From positions 1 to 44,614 of the forward strand of contig JASBRJ010000131.1 in assembly GCA_030149525.1 (NCBI GenBank): a stretch of DNA of 44,614 nt, given 5' to 3'. The stretch is from a bacterium. Lineage in GTDB: Bacteria > Vulcanimicrobiota > Xenobia > Xenobiales > JADMJV01. This document shows positions 34,256-41,681 of this stretch, one piece after another. Made by a program: the position numbers and the translations under genes. The stretch's first letter is position 1. The number at the start of each line of letters is the position of its first letter. Under the pieces are notes generated by a model, which did not search any database, was not told where the DNA came from, and worked only from the letters and a program-made list of their open reading frames with translations.

Positions 34256-37090
34256 TCAAAATAGATAAGGTTGGTCGGCCAGAGTATCGATTGGATTTCT
34301 CCCGTCACTCCCGTCACTGCCGTCACTGGCAATCGGCGGGCCCAGGAAATATGCGGTTCTCGCGCGTGACGGCATCGAAGAAAAGGAATGCCTGCCGTCA
34401 CTACTCCCGTCACCTGCCGTCACGGATTCGGCTGAGTGACGGCAGGTGACAGCAGGGTTTCCGTCTGCCGTCACATCTGCCGTCACGCCGCGAACCCCAC
34501 CATTCTGGGCTTCTGGCGTTTCAGTGACGGGAGTGACGGGAGTGACGGGAGATTTCTTGGTTATCAGCCATCCTCGCGCAGAGTTTGTGCGAGTTTGCTC
34601 CGCCGAAATGTCCTTGTTTTGTAGAAGGGGTAGTGCTTCGACGATCCTCTTCCCTAGCGAAGCCGGAGAGCGTGGCCAATAGTCGTCCCCACCACCAGGC
34701 GGCTTAAGACAGTCGAAGAGCTCCGTGGAAGTTCCGACCCACCTTTCCCGATATTCCATAAGCGAGACAATTGCCAAGGCTACACGGTCTTTGTGGAGAG
34801 CCTGGTCATAAAGCTCTTCCTGGGCGTCACGGAATGCTTGCACTGCCTCGCCTGGTTCCCAGGGAAGGCCTTTCTCGGCGGCGGTGATGAAACGAGCAAA
34901 ATCAGCCATCCTGGGTAGGTCCGCAGGGCGCGTATTCTCGTATTCACGGATCCCCACCACCAACGCATCAAGTAAACCACCGAAAATGCTTGGCCGTAGT
35001 TCCTTTGCAAGGGTCCAAAGATCGGTTTCGCACATTCGCCCGTCTCTCTGAATGGGAGATAGATTGATTAGGGCTGTTCGGCTCGCGGTGTCGGGCTGAT
35101 TCACGACTCCACTGATCCCGTTCATCACGATGGGTCGGCGGATTCCGATTACAGTTTCCTCGGTCATCGTGTAGTGGGTTCTGGCGGAGAAGGCCCCACC
35201 AGTAACGGCACGGGCCAGCATGTCGGACTTTTCCGGCTTGACTGTTCTGGCGTTGTCAAACCCCATGATGAGCGAGTTTAGACCGAAGATAACAAAGTCT
35301 CGGTGATTCTCGGGAAACGTCCGGAGCAGCTGTTTGTGCTCGACCGGGTCGACCAAGAACTTGGGCATCCTGGAGCCGGAGCTCTTTCCACTGCCAGCAG
35401 GGCCCTCGAACAAAAGTATCGGTACCGGAGCGCGACCCCACAAAACAGCCACCATCCAAGTGATAATGAGTTTCAGGTGGGCTTCCGAGCAATTGATGAG
35501 GCGACCCAGCTGCATAACGTCGCCACCAGGCTCCGGCATAGGGAGGGTCTCGTCAGCTTGACCACTTCGGCGGAAGTAGATGGAGTTTGGCGAGTCTACG
35601 ACTTTCCATCCGTTTCCGTCGATTTGTATGACTTTCCCGTCTTGGGCTAGGTCATGGTAGTGGGCGCCGTCGACGAAGCCATTTCGCTTTACTACGGCTC
35701 GCTTCTCTCCCTCAAGAGCCAACTCTGCACCCTTGAGCCTGATCACGTGTGCCATCGTTTCAGCTGTCGCCACCTCGTTGTGAGAGCGATAGAAGGCCAA
35801 GGTGAGGTGAGATTGACAATCTTCGCTTCCGAGGGGGATTCCAAGGGATTGACCCGGCGAAAAGTATGGTTCGCCGAATTCCTCGTCGACAAATAGGTCC
35901 CAAGACTCGAGCACATCGAGGAGCTTCTCAAACTGCTTTGGCCCGTCGTCTTTTTCGGCCTTCGCTTTTGCCTTTTCTCGCCTTTTCAGCTCTGAAAAGA
36001 TGGAGCGGCACGCGGTACCGGCAGCCTTGACTTTCTTTTCTCTTAAGATCTGTAGGAGCGGCTCTTTGAGGAGGTCTCGTTCAAGGGTGTTGAGTTGTTC
36101 GGCGGCGGAGCAGAACTCACCAATCGCCTGCTGTAAGGTGGTGGGCGATGGCTCGTCGTCCATTTGGGAAAATGGCACAAGCAAACGGGAAAGGTCACGG
36201 AGCGCAGGGGAGTGGCGTTCGCGCTTAGGTTTCGCAACTTCTTCCTCTTTCGCCGGCGGTTGATACCGCACGGCCTGCTCGAGCTGCTCGGTTAACTGCT
36301 CCTTCGTGTGCCCTTCGGCCATCCAATCCGAAAGATCACCGCCTTCAGCGAGCCCAGGGAGACGGCAAACGAAGACTTCGGCGCCATGCTCGAGCAATTT
36401 GGCCGCGTTCTTGGCCAGGTACTTCTCTCCAGCGTCATCGTTATCAGGGATGAACGTGACAGAGCGCCCGCGGAACACATCCCAGTCAGCCAATCTTCCG
36501 GAGCTGCCAGAGCCGCCAATCGTGGTGGTGGCCAGAGCTCCCAGGGAGTTTGCCAGGTCGGCGTCTTTCTCTCCTTCGCACCAGATGATAGGCCGATGCA
36601 CATCCGCCTGACAAATCTTGTCATAGTGGTAGCAGTAGCGCTCAACTTTCTGCCCCTTGAGCGGTCCGGCTTTGTAGGTCATCCCGGCCCGCCACTTCCC
36701 GCTCTCCCATCGATAAAGCGGGAAGTCTTTGGACTCGTGCCGATCCACTTTGATGTGGTTTTCGCCCTTCGCGTTGCGGTAGTAGTAGCTCGCAACGACG
36801 GGACCCCACTCCGGTGGTGGCCACTGCTTATGCTCTTTCTGTGGCTTGGGCTCTTTGTGCGCAGGCACGTTATCGCGCTTGCTTGGTGGTGCCGGTAAAA
36901 GATGGTCCTTTGCGTACTGATCGAGCCAGCCGCTCTCACTACATGCTTGGCAGCAAAAATGCCCCGTCTCGGGGTCTACAAGCATGGAGGGGTTTTCGTC
37001 GCCATGGTAGTCGCAGCAAGCAATGTACTGGCCGCTCCCGCCGGTGGGCTTCGCTTTTCTAAGGTGGGTCTCAATCCAGGTGCTAAACAT
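34256..37090 (-). CDS. Element primase-helicase (CHC2 zinc finger, Toprim, P-loop NTPase)
   Basis: The 944-aa protein begins with a CHC2-like zinc finger (CDYH at 26-29, CQAC at 47-50). A Toprim domain follows (WCEGEKDADLA near 170-180, FIPDNDDAG near 213-221). The C-terminal NTPase domain has a Walker A motif, GPAGSGKS, at residues 563-570. This is the architecture of phage and satellite replicative primase-helicases. The last ~100 residues are Ser/Thr/Asp/Gly-rich (PVTPVTPVT and SDGSDGSDG) because the DNA there is a GTGACGG iteron array. The ATG overlaps the end of a 30-codon leader ORF. It likely replicates the excised element. Confidence 0.87.
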   Translation of the reverse strand: MFSTWIETHLRKAKPTGGSGQYIACCDYHGDENPSMLVDPETGHFCCQACSESGWLDQYAKDHLLPAPPSKRDNVPAHKEPKPQKEHKQWPPPEWGPVVASYYYRNAKGENHIKVDRHESKDFPLYRWESGKWRAGMTYKAGPLKGQKVERYCYHYDKICQADVHRPIIWCEGEKDADLANSLGALATTTIGGSGSSGRLADWDVFRGRSVTFIPDNDDAGEKYLAKNAAKLLEHGAEVFVCRLPGLAEGGDLSDWMAEGHTKEQLTEQLEQAVRYQPPAKEEEVAKPKRERHSPALRDLSRLLVPFSQMDDEPSPTTLQQAIGEFCSAAEQLNTLERDLLKEPLLQILREKKVKAAGTACRSIFSELKRREKAKAKAEKDDGPKQFEKLLDVLESWDLFVDEEFGEPYFSPGQSLGIPLGSEDCQSHLTLAFYRSHNEVATAETMAHVIRLKGAELALEGEKRAVVKRNGFVDGAHYHDLAQDGKVIQIDGNGWKVVDSPNSIYFRRSGQADETLPMPEPGGDVMQLGRLINCSEAHLKLIITWMVAVLWGRAPVPILLFEGPAGSGKSSGSRMPKFLVDPVEHKQLLRTFPENHRDFVIFGLNSLIMGFDNARTVKPEKSDMLARAVTGGAFSARTHYTMTEETVIGIRRPIVMNGISGVVNQPDTASRTALINLSPIQRDGRMCETDLWTLAKELRPSIFGGLLDALVVGIREYENTRPADLPRMADFARFITAAEKGLPWEPGEAVQAFRDAQEELYDQALHKDRVALAIVSLMEYRERWVGTSTELFDCLKPPGGGDDYWPRSPASLGKRIVEALPLLQNKDISAEQTRTNSARGWLITKKSPVTPVTPVTETPEAQNGGVRGVTADVTADGNPAVTCRHSAESVTAGDGSSDGRHSFSSMPSRARTAYFLGPPIASDGSDGSDGRNPIDTLADQPYLF
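34302..34548. repeat. Iteron array of CCGTCAC/GTGACGG, candidate replication origin
   Basis: Thirteen exact heptamers lie in 247 bp. CCGTCAC starts at 34302, 34311, 34320, 34395, 34407, 34417, 34468 and 34480. GTGACGG starts at 34366, 34436, 34524, 34533 and 34542, and a variant GTGACAG at 34446. The outer triplets have exact 9-bp spacing and opposite orientation, forming a ~30-bp inverted repeat. Satellite origins are known to lie beside or in the 3' part of the rep/primase gene with such iterons. Confidence 0.7.
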
Positions 37091-37175
37091 GAAGCCACCA
37101 CCGTTCTTGAGGGATTGCCGCCACGGCTAGAGTAGCCGCGGCGGCAACCAACGTGGGTGTGCCGCCGCTACTCAT
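37083..37175 (-). CDS. 30-aa leader ORF translationally coupled to the primase gene
   Basis: ATG 37175 follows an AAGGAGG sequence at 37183-37189 (minus strand) at good distance and opens 30 codons starting MSSGGTPTLVAAAATLAVAA. The ORF stops at TAG 37085-37083, overlapping the primase ATG by 8 nt. The primase itself lacks a normal ribosome site, so its translation probably depends on this leader. A hairpin with an 8-bp outer stem and a 4-bp inner stem (37115-37147) lies inside the leader and could control coupling. Confidence 0.55.
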   Translation of the reverse strand: MSSGGTPTLVAAAATLAVAAIPQERWWLHV

Positions 37176-37467
37176 GCTAAGCCACCTCCTTGGAGTCGTG
37201 GGCCATCGGAGGCCATGGACAGGGGCGGGACAAGGATGCTAATATGTATTTGTCCCGTCTCAGCCAGATGGATTTATCGAGGCCTCCCACATTGCCCGTG
37301 GGGGGCTTTCTATTTGGGGCCGGTAGACGACCCCGCTTTCTTGGTTTTCGCACTTTGGAGTGCTCCTTTCTGCTTTTGTTGCCGGTGGCGCACCGGAGGG
37401 CGGCATTTGGGGAATGCGGTAGCTAGCCCGTGGTCTGGGCTTCTGTAATTTTTGGTGGTGGTGGGGG
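37176..37467 (-). promoter_or_regulatory. Gap upstream of the primase leader with an operator-like palindrome
   Basis: No gene seen in 292 bp. CGGGACAA (37226-37233) and its inverse TTGTCCCG (37250-37257) flank an A/T-rich 16-bp centre and may be an operator for primase expression. CCCAC/GTGGG near 37,287-37,304 is a further small hairpin. Confidence 0.35.
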
Positions 37468-37716
37468 CTACGCGCCCCAGTCGGGCTCTTGCAGGGCTTT
37501 GGGGCCTCGAGGCTCCTCCCGGAGAGTGTCCAGGTATGCGTTCAGGTCCGACAATCGATAGGATAGACGCCCGCCTTTGGAGCGAATGACTGCCAATTTT
37601 CGCGCGCGGGTCAAAGCTAATAAGGTCTTGTAATGGAGGGCGAGGTATTCAGCGGCTTCCCGCGCCGGGAGCGCGGGATCGTAGTGCGGGTGGGCTGACA
37701 GCTGATCAGATGGCAC
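37468..37716 (-). CDS. Excisionase/AlpA-like small HTH protein
   Basis: GTG 37716 sits 6 nt after GGAGG and overlaps the end of the Cro-like gene, giving 82 aa. The core ALPAREAAEYLALHYKTLLA, then VIRSKGGRLSYRLSDLNAYLDTL, is the winged-helix HTH_17 fold of excisionases and AlpA-type regulators. Such proteins direct excision or activate integrase/replication genes in phages and satellites. Its place between the Cro-like gene and primase matches that role. Confidence 0.75.
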   Translation of the reverse strand: MPSDQLSAHPHYDPALPAREAAEYLALHYKTLLALTRARKLAVIRSKGGRLSYRLSDLNAYLDTLREEPRGPKALQEPDWGA

Positions 37717-37930
37717 TAACAACCTCCACTTCGAGCGGCCATCCATTCTCATCAAAGAGCTCGTCGGGCTCCGCGTCCAAGGCCCCAGCGACCCTGGCTC
37801 TCATGACCTTGCCAGCCTTCGTTGCTCCCGTTTCCAGGCGAGAGGCATTCGAGGGGTGAGTGTTAACGGCTCGAGCGAAATCGATCTGGGATAGCCCGAG
37901 AGACTCGCGGATGCTGCGGATCTTTGTCAT
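37706..37930 (-). CDS. Cro/XRE-family regulator
   Basis: The 74-aa protein is almost only a helix-turn-helix domain (SIRESLGLSQIDFARAVNTH, then PSNASRLETG). ATG 37930 follows GGAG. It is divergent from the repressor-like gene at 38031 with a 100-bp A/T-rich gap. This is the layout of a CI/Cro-type switch (Str/Stl in staphylococcal islands). It heads the leftward replication unit. Confidence 0.85.
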   Translation of the reverse strand: MTKIRSIRESLGLSQIDFARAVNTHPSNASRLETGATKAGKVMRARVAGALDAEPDELFDENGWPLEVEVVSAI

Positions 37931-38030
37931 AGCTTTTCTCCATTTCCTTGATGTTGATATTGCTATGTTATGGCTCCACTGGTAACGTGGTCTATGTGAT
38001 TGTTGTAATATATTTACGGTATTTTTCTGT
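37931..38030. promoter_or_regulatory. Divergent promoter/operator region of the lysogeny-like switch
   Basis: The 100-bp region between divergent HTH genes is A/T-rich. It holds short dyads, CCAC-TGGTAAC-GTGG and GTAA-TATAT-TTAC. I could not assign -35/-10 elements with confidence. The rightward gene starts with almost no ribosome site. Confidence 0.5.
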
Positions 38031-39020
38031 ATGCTAGTGGGAAAGCGAATCTTGAGAGTGCGGACAGCATTAAAGCTCAGCCAGGATGCGTTCGGAAGCG
38101 CTCTGTTTGGGAGCCCTGGGGATTCCGGCGTGTCGCAGGCGTATGTTTCACACTGGGAAACGGGTAATCGCCCGATCGCTCAGATCAGCGATTTTGACGG
38201 ATTGATACTTCATCTATCCCATCCCCGCGAGCGCTCTTTTGCGGAAAGAAAGGCTGCTGAATTCTCTCCGCTTGCTTGTTTGCCGGGGACCGCTGGTGTG
38301 ATGATACGCTTATTCTCTCCCGACATTTCGGACGATGAATGGGTTGATGACTTCGAGCGCTTGATTTGGCCATCCAGTAAGGAGCCCTATACCGATTCAA
38401 GACTCTTGGGCCTGATGAAGAGCGGCGCCGGGGATTTGTTTGGGCTCAAACTCCCTCCAACAGAGGCTATCGACCACGATATCCAGATTCACGGTGAAGA
38501 GTACGTTCGAAACCTGGCCCGTCACCTGGTGAACTCGAAAACCGTTGAAAGCGACTCTTGGCGCGATGTCTGCAATCAGGCGAGAATATTCACTGTTGAC
38601 CTCTTCGAAGAGATAGTGAGGATTGCCAACCACCAGGACCAAGGAACTCCCTTTATAGAGCTGAGCTTAGAGGTTGCCGCAGATGATGGGCTGGAAGCTA
38701 ACCTCCATAGAGTTTTCGGGCCAGAGTGGAGGACGACAGACTCTGAGGCTTTTGCATTCGGACTGGACTTCGCCGCGGTACTTCTTGACAATCTTTACCA
38801 TGACGATTCGGACAAGCGGTTTGACCGCCTGGCTTTTGCGCACGGGGCGCTTGAAGAGTGGAAGAGCATTCGGATAGGTCAGCGACAATTGGCAAACGCC
38901 GAGCTACACGACCACCTTGGTAGAGTGAGAGCCAACTTTATGGAACTCGCTATTGGCGATTTCAAGAAAAGAAACAAGAAGCGCAGGGGGAGACCGAGAA
39001 AGAGGCCTGACCATGGCTAA
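38031..39020 (+). CDS. Repressor-like protein with N-terminal XRE helix-turn-helix
   Basis: The 329-aa protein has an HTH at residues 5-50 (RVRTALKLSQDAFGSALFGS, then SQAYVSHWETGNRPI). A ~270-aa C-terminal part follows that is not a LexA/CI protease-type domain: no Ser-Lys pair was seen. It ends in a basic tail, KKRNKKRRGRPRKR. It is probably the master repressor, with an unusual sensing domain like that of satellite Stl proteins, which are relieved by a phage protein. The integrase start overlaps its stop by 8 nt. Confidence 0.72.
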   Translation: MLVGKRILRVRTALKLSQDAFGSALFGSPGDSGVSQAYVSHWETGNRPIAQISDFDGLILHLSHPRERSFAERKAAEFSPLACLPGTAGVMIRLFSPDISDDEWVDDFERLIWPSSKEPYTDSRLLGLMKSGAGDLFGLKLPPTEAIDHDIQIHGEEYVRNLARHLVNSKTVESDSWRDVCNQARIFTVDLFEEIVRIANHQDQGTPFIELSLEVAADDGLEANLHRVFGPEWRTTDSEAFAFGLDFAAVLLDNLYHDDSDKRFDRLAFAHGALEEWKSIRIGQRQLANAELHDHLGRVRANFMELAIGDFKKRNKKRRGRPRKRPDHG

Positions 39021-40176
39021 AGGAAGTGAAAAGAAAGCCCGCGGAGTCTTCGAGCGGCCGCCCGGGTCGGGCATTTTCTGGATACACTGGTACGACCACA
39101 ACGGGAATCGTCATCGCCAGAAGATCGGTACCTTTGCGGAGGCGAAACGCCGGCGAGGTGAGGTCAAAGCGATCGTTCACCGCATCAAGAAGAAGCTCGA
39201 GCATCCGGAGGCACTCGTTGAAGCCGGCTTTCTGGACCGATCGCACCTCGGGCTCAATGCGGACCTTACTCTGAGGGATTTTATTAAGGATTGTCTTCCC
39301 GAGCTGAAACAGAAGAAGTCCTGGAAGGACCTTGAGAGGTTCTCCGCCACTTGGATTCGGCTCATTGGCGGCTTGAAGCTAACGGAGATTGAAGCTAAGC
39401 ACGCGGTCAAAAGAAGAACGGCCAGGCTAGAGAAGGGAGTGGCGCCGGCAACTTGCAACCGGGAAACCGAATTCTTGCGCTCGCTCCTCAATCGGGCAGT
39501 AAGGGACGGGCATCTTCAGGTAAACCAGCTGGCCAAGCTCAAGGACCTCCCGGAAAACAATAAGCGCGTCCGCTGGCTCAGATTTGATGAAGAGGAACAA
39601 CTGGAGCAGCTCATGGAGTCCGAGGATTTCGAGATCGTTGCGTTTGCCATGGATATGGGGCTACGGAGAAGCAAAATCTTCGGGTTGTCGTGGTGTGACG
39701 TCCATTTTGAAGCTCAGGGCTGGGTGGAGGTTCGGGACGCGAAAGCAGGGAGTAGCCGGCAGGTTCCGTTTATGACTAAGCGGGTCCGTATTCTACTCGA
39801 AAGGCGCCGGGCCGCCCAGAATGGTGTGTGGGTGTTTCCGAGCACGGCCCACCACCGCAAGCGAGACGGCGAAAAGCGCGGAAAAAGAAAGTGGGATAAG
39901 CACCTTAATGGGGACGGATTCTGCAAGCGTAAATTCCGGCCCAGCGTTGAAGATGCCGGCATCCATGATCTTACCTTTCATGACCTTCGACACACGTTCT
40001 GTTCTCGGCTCGTGATGGCAGGGGTGCCGCTCCGGACGGTGATGGAGTTAGCTGGGCACAAGAATTTTCAGACGACACTGCGGTATGCGCACCTCGCTCC
40101 AGAGAATTTCACCGCGGCATCCTCCATCCTGAATGAGTTCAACCAGGCTCGTCGGCACTTGCGGGCGGTGAAATAG
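39013..40176 (+). CDS. int: Tyrosine-type integrase
   Basis: The 387-aa integrase starts at ATG 39013 (MAKGSEKKARGVFERPPGSG). It has an N-terminal arm-binding region, a SAM-like core-binding domain and the catalytic domain: Arg218 in GLRRSK, HDLRH with His323 and Arg326, His349 in AGHKNF and nucleophile Tyr358 in RYAHL. It would catalyse recombination at the 55-bp tRNA att core. It is co-transcribed with the repressor, as in many satellites. It lies near attR, with one cargo gene between. Confidence 0.95.
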   Translation: MAKGSEKKARGVFERPPGSGIFWIHWYDHNGNRHRQKIGTFAEAKRRRGEVKAIVHRIKKKLEHPEALVEAGFLDRSHLGLNADLTLRDFIKDCLPELKQKKSWKDLERFSATWIRLIGGLKLTEIEAKHAVKRRTARLEKGVAPATCNRETEFLRSLLNRAVRDGHLQVNQLAKLKDLPENNKRVRWLRFDEEEQLEQLMESEDFEIVAFAMDMGLRRSKIFGLSWCDVHFEAQGWVEVRDAKAGSSRQVPFMTKRVRILLERRRAAQNGVWVFPSTAHHRKRDGEKRGKRKWDKHLNGDGFCKRKFRPSVEDAGIHDLTFHDLRHTFCSRLVMAGVPLRTVMELAGHKNFQTTLRYAHLAPENFTAASSILNEFNQARRHLRAVK

Positions 40177-41017
40177 GGTCCTCGTCGTTGAATTCTATAT
40201 CGAACCTGTAGCTCGTTAAGGCCTGCGCATGGAATTCTGCCGAGGCCTTTGCCTCTCCAGGAACAGCTTGGCTCATAAGTACTCCACTTACCAAAGTTAG
40301 CTGACTTTGGACCGAATAGGACGCGCGATTGGTTAAAAAGACTGAAGCTCGCTTACATCTCCCGACGGTACGCGAGTGAACCAACGCTCGCCAGCCGGGT
40401 TCGTGGTCAAGCCAGCCAAACTCGCACTCCTCTATTCGCTGGGCGAGTGACTCTGTCCAAGGGAACCCGCGTAGTTCTATGGTGCGAGCGTACTTGCTTC
40501 CCGAGGAGGCTTGTGCACCTAGATTGGTCTCAATGGATGCGGCACCCTTTAGCTCCAAGTTCGACGCGACAGATGCCTCCTTAGTTTTTTGAGAAATGTC
40601 CTCAATCACGATTTGGGTCGCGCCAAGTTCGACGAGGAGCTTTATAAGCTCAGTCTCTCGCTCCGCAAGCAATATAGAATCATACTGCTCGAGGGGGATC
40701 ATTATTTCTTTCGTTAGAGGGTGTTCTTTGTAGTAGGTCCCCTTAACCGGGTGACCGGGTGGCCATTTCACTTCATCATTTTTTATGCAATCGGATGTCT
40801 TCGCACCCATTTGGCCAGCGAGCCCGTCGAAAGCCTCCTCCAGCTGTTGTTTGTCGGAGTCGGAGTAGCCTGGTGCAAAAGCAAGTATAGCCTTTGTAAG
40901 GCCGAGACTTGCGCTGCCCAGGTCGCGGAACGGTGAAATCACGTCCATATATTTTGCTAGACTCTCTAAAAGGTTGGCGTATCGATCGGGTGATGTGGTT
41001 GGCTTATTCTTTCCCAT
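40139..41017 (-). CDS. Cargo gene of unknown function between int and attR
   Basis: About 292 aa from ATG 41017 (MGKNKPTTSPDRYANLLESL); the frame reaches ATG 41086. The N-terminal half is helical with no membrane segment (ELIKLLVELGATQIVIEDIS). The C-terminal half is beta-rich with IELRGFPWTESLAQRIEECE and GWLDHEPGWRALVHSRTVGR. No family recognised. It is convergent with int, overlapping by 38 nt, and stands alone at the element edge. That is a common place for host-benefit or anti-phage genes, but the sequence gives no direct evidence of such a role. Confidence 0.7.
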   Translation of the reverse strand: MGKNKPTTSPDRYANLLESLAKYMDVISPFRDLGSASLGLTKAILAFAPGYSDSDKQQLEEAFDGLAGQMGAKTSDCIKNDEVKWPPGHPVKGTYYKEHPLTKEIMIPLEQYDSILLAERETELIKLLVELGATQIVIEDISQKTKEASVASNLELKGAASIETNLGAQASSGSKYARTIELRGFPWTESLAQRIEECEFGWLDHEPGWRALVHSRTVGRCKRASVFLTNRASYSVQSQLTLVSGVLMSQAVPGEAKASAEFHAQALTSYRFDIEFNDEDPISPPASADEPG

Positions 41018-41098
41018 AGCGGTTCTTGTTTTCTCGATCGTGCCCGAGCCCCTTGCTGTGTGAATAAAGGAGCCTAAAGGAAGCATTGGGATTCAGTA

Positions 41099-41120
41099 AA
41101 CAGCCACTCCAACAGCCACC
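41099..41120 (+). promoter_or_regulatory. Putative integrase arm sites near attR
   Basis: AACAGCCACT (41099-41108) and AACAGCCACC (41111-41120) repeat the 12-bp-spaced pair found at 23092-23113, in the same orientation, 47 bp before the attR core. Confidence 0.55.
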
Positions 41121-41166
41121 ACTTTTCAAGACTCCCTTCAGAATAGGGTTTAAGGCCTCATGCCTC

Positions 41167-41221
41167 CGGGCTCATAACCCGGAGGTCGCAGGTTCAAATC
41201 CTGTCCCCGCAACCAAAACAA
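41167..41221 (+). repeat. attR: 55-bp direct repeat
   Basis: Identical to 22951-23005. It contains only the 3' part of the tRNA, so it is not a working tRNA gene. The host's native terminator follows at once. Confidence 0.93.
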
Positions 41222-41222
41222 G

Positions 41223-41250
41223 AAGACTCGTGGAAACACGGGTCTTTTTT
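41223..41250 (+). terminator. Native terminator of the tRNA locus
   Basis: AAGACTCGTG-GAAA-CACGGGTCTT followed by T to 41250. After element excision it would directly follow the tRNA gene. Confidence 0.88.
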
Positions 41251-41356
41251 CGTTGTAAGGGGCGGCTTCTCCGAAGCCGGAGGTCGCAGGTGTCCTCAGC
41301 GCTTCGCGCTTCCGGAGCACTTCGTTTGCAAATCCTGTCCCCGCAACCAAAACAGG

Positions 41357-41384
41357 AAGACTCGTGGAAACGCGAGTCTTTTTT
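41357..41384 (+). terminator. Second copy of the tRNA-type terminator
   Basis: AAGACTCGTG-GAAA-CGCGAGTCTT with a T run to 41384, belonging to the second tandem unit. Confidence 0.8.
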
Positions 41385-41681
41385 CGTTAAGGGGAAGGCG
41401 ACTTCTTCGAAGCCGGAGGTCGCAGGTGTCCTCGCCGCTTCGCGGCTCCGGAAAAAAGAAAAGCCCCCGAACTTTTTTCGAGAGCCGACCAAGAAGTGTG
41501 CTTACTTGAGTTGTCCCACAGGATCGCCGGTCGTCTACCCCCTTTTTGAGAATTGTCTAGATCGACTTTCCCCTACGGGATTTTTCTGGCGGGGCAGTCT
41601 GCCCGGCTTGACTCTAAGTTCCGGCACCTCCACTTCAACGGCCTTCGGGTCGCCTCACCGACAACACCACAGGTGCTTTCG

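Larger units (their letters stand above)
41195..41460 (+). repeat. Two ~134-bp tandem units with degenerate tRNA-fMet 3' ends
   Basis: The segment from CAAATCCTGTCCCCGCAACC (41195) recurs at 41329. Both copies are followed by a similar GAAA-loop terminator, then GAAGCCGGAGGTCGCAGG and a G+C-rich stretch. In the second copy the T arm is split by about 36 bp. A third, shorter GGAGGTCGCAGG remnant lies at about 41416-41427. These look like scars of earlier integration or tRNA duplication at the same site. 41461-41681 shows nothing further. Confidence 0.7.

Noticed and set aside
34302-34548. CRISPR-like repeat array
   Set aside because: The repeats are 7-mers in both orientations with no unique spacers of regular length, and lie within a coding frame, so iterons fit better.
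36308-36898. 196-aa plus-strand frame opposite the primase gene
   Set aside because: It is antisense to well-conserved Toprim coding sequence and has no ribosome site.
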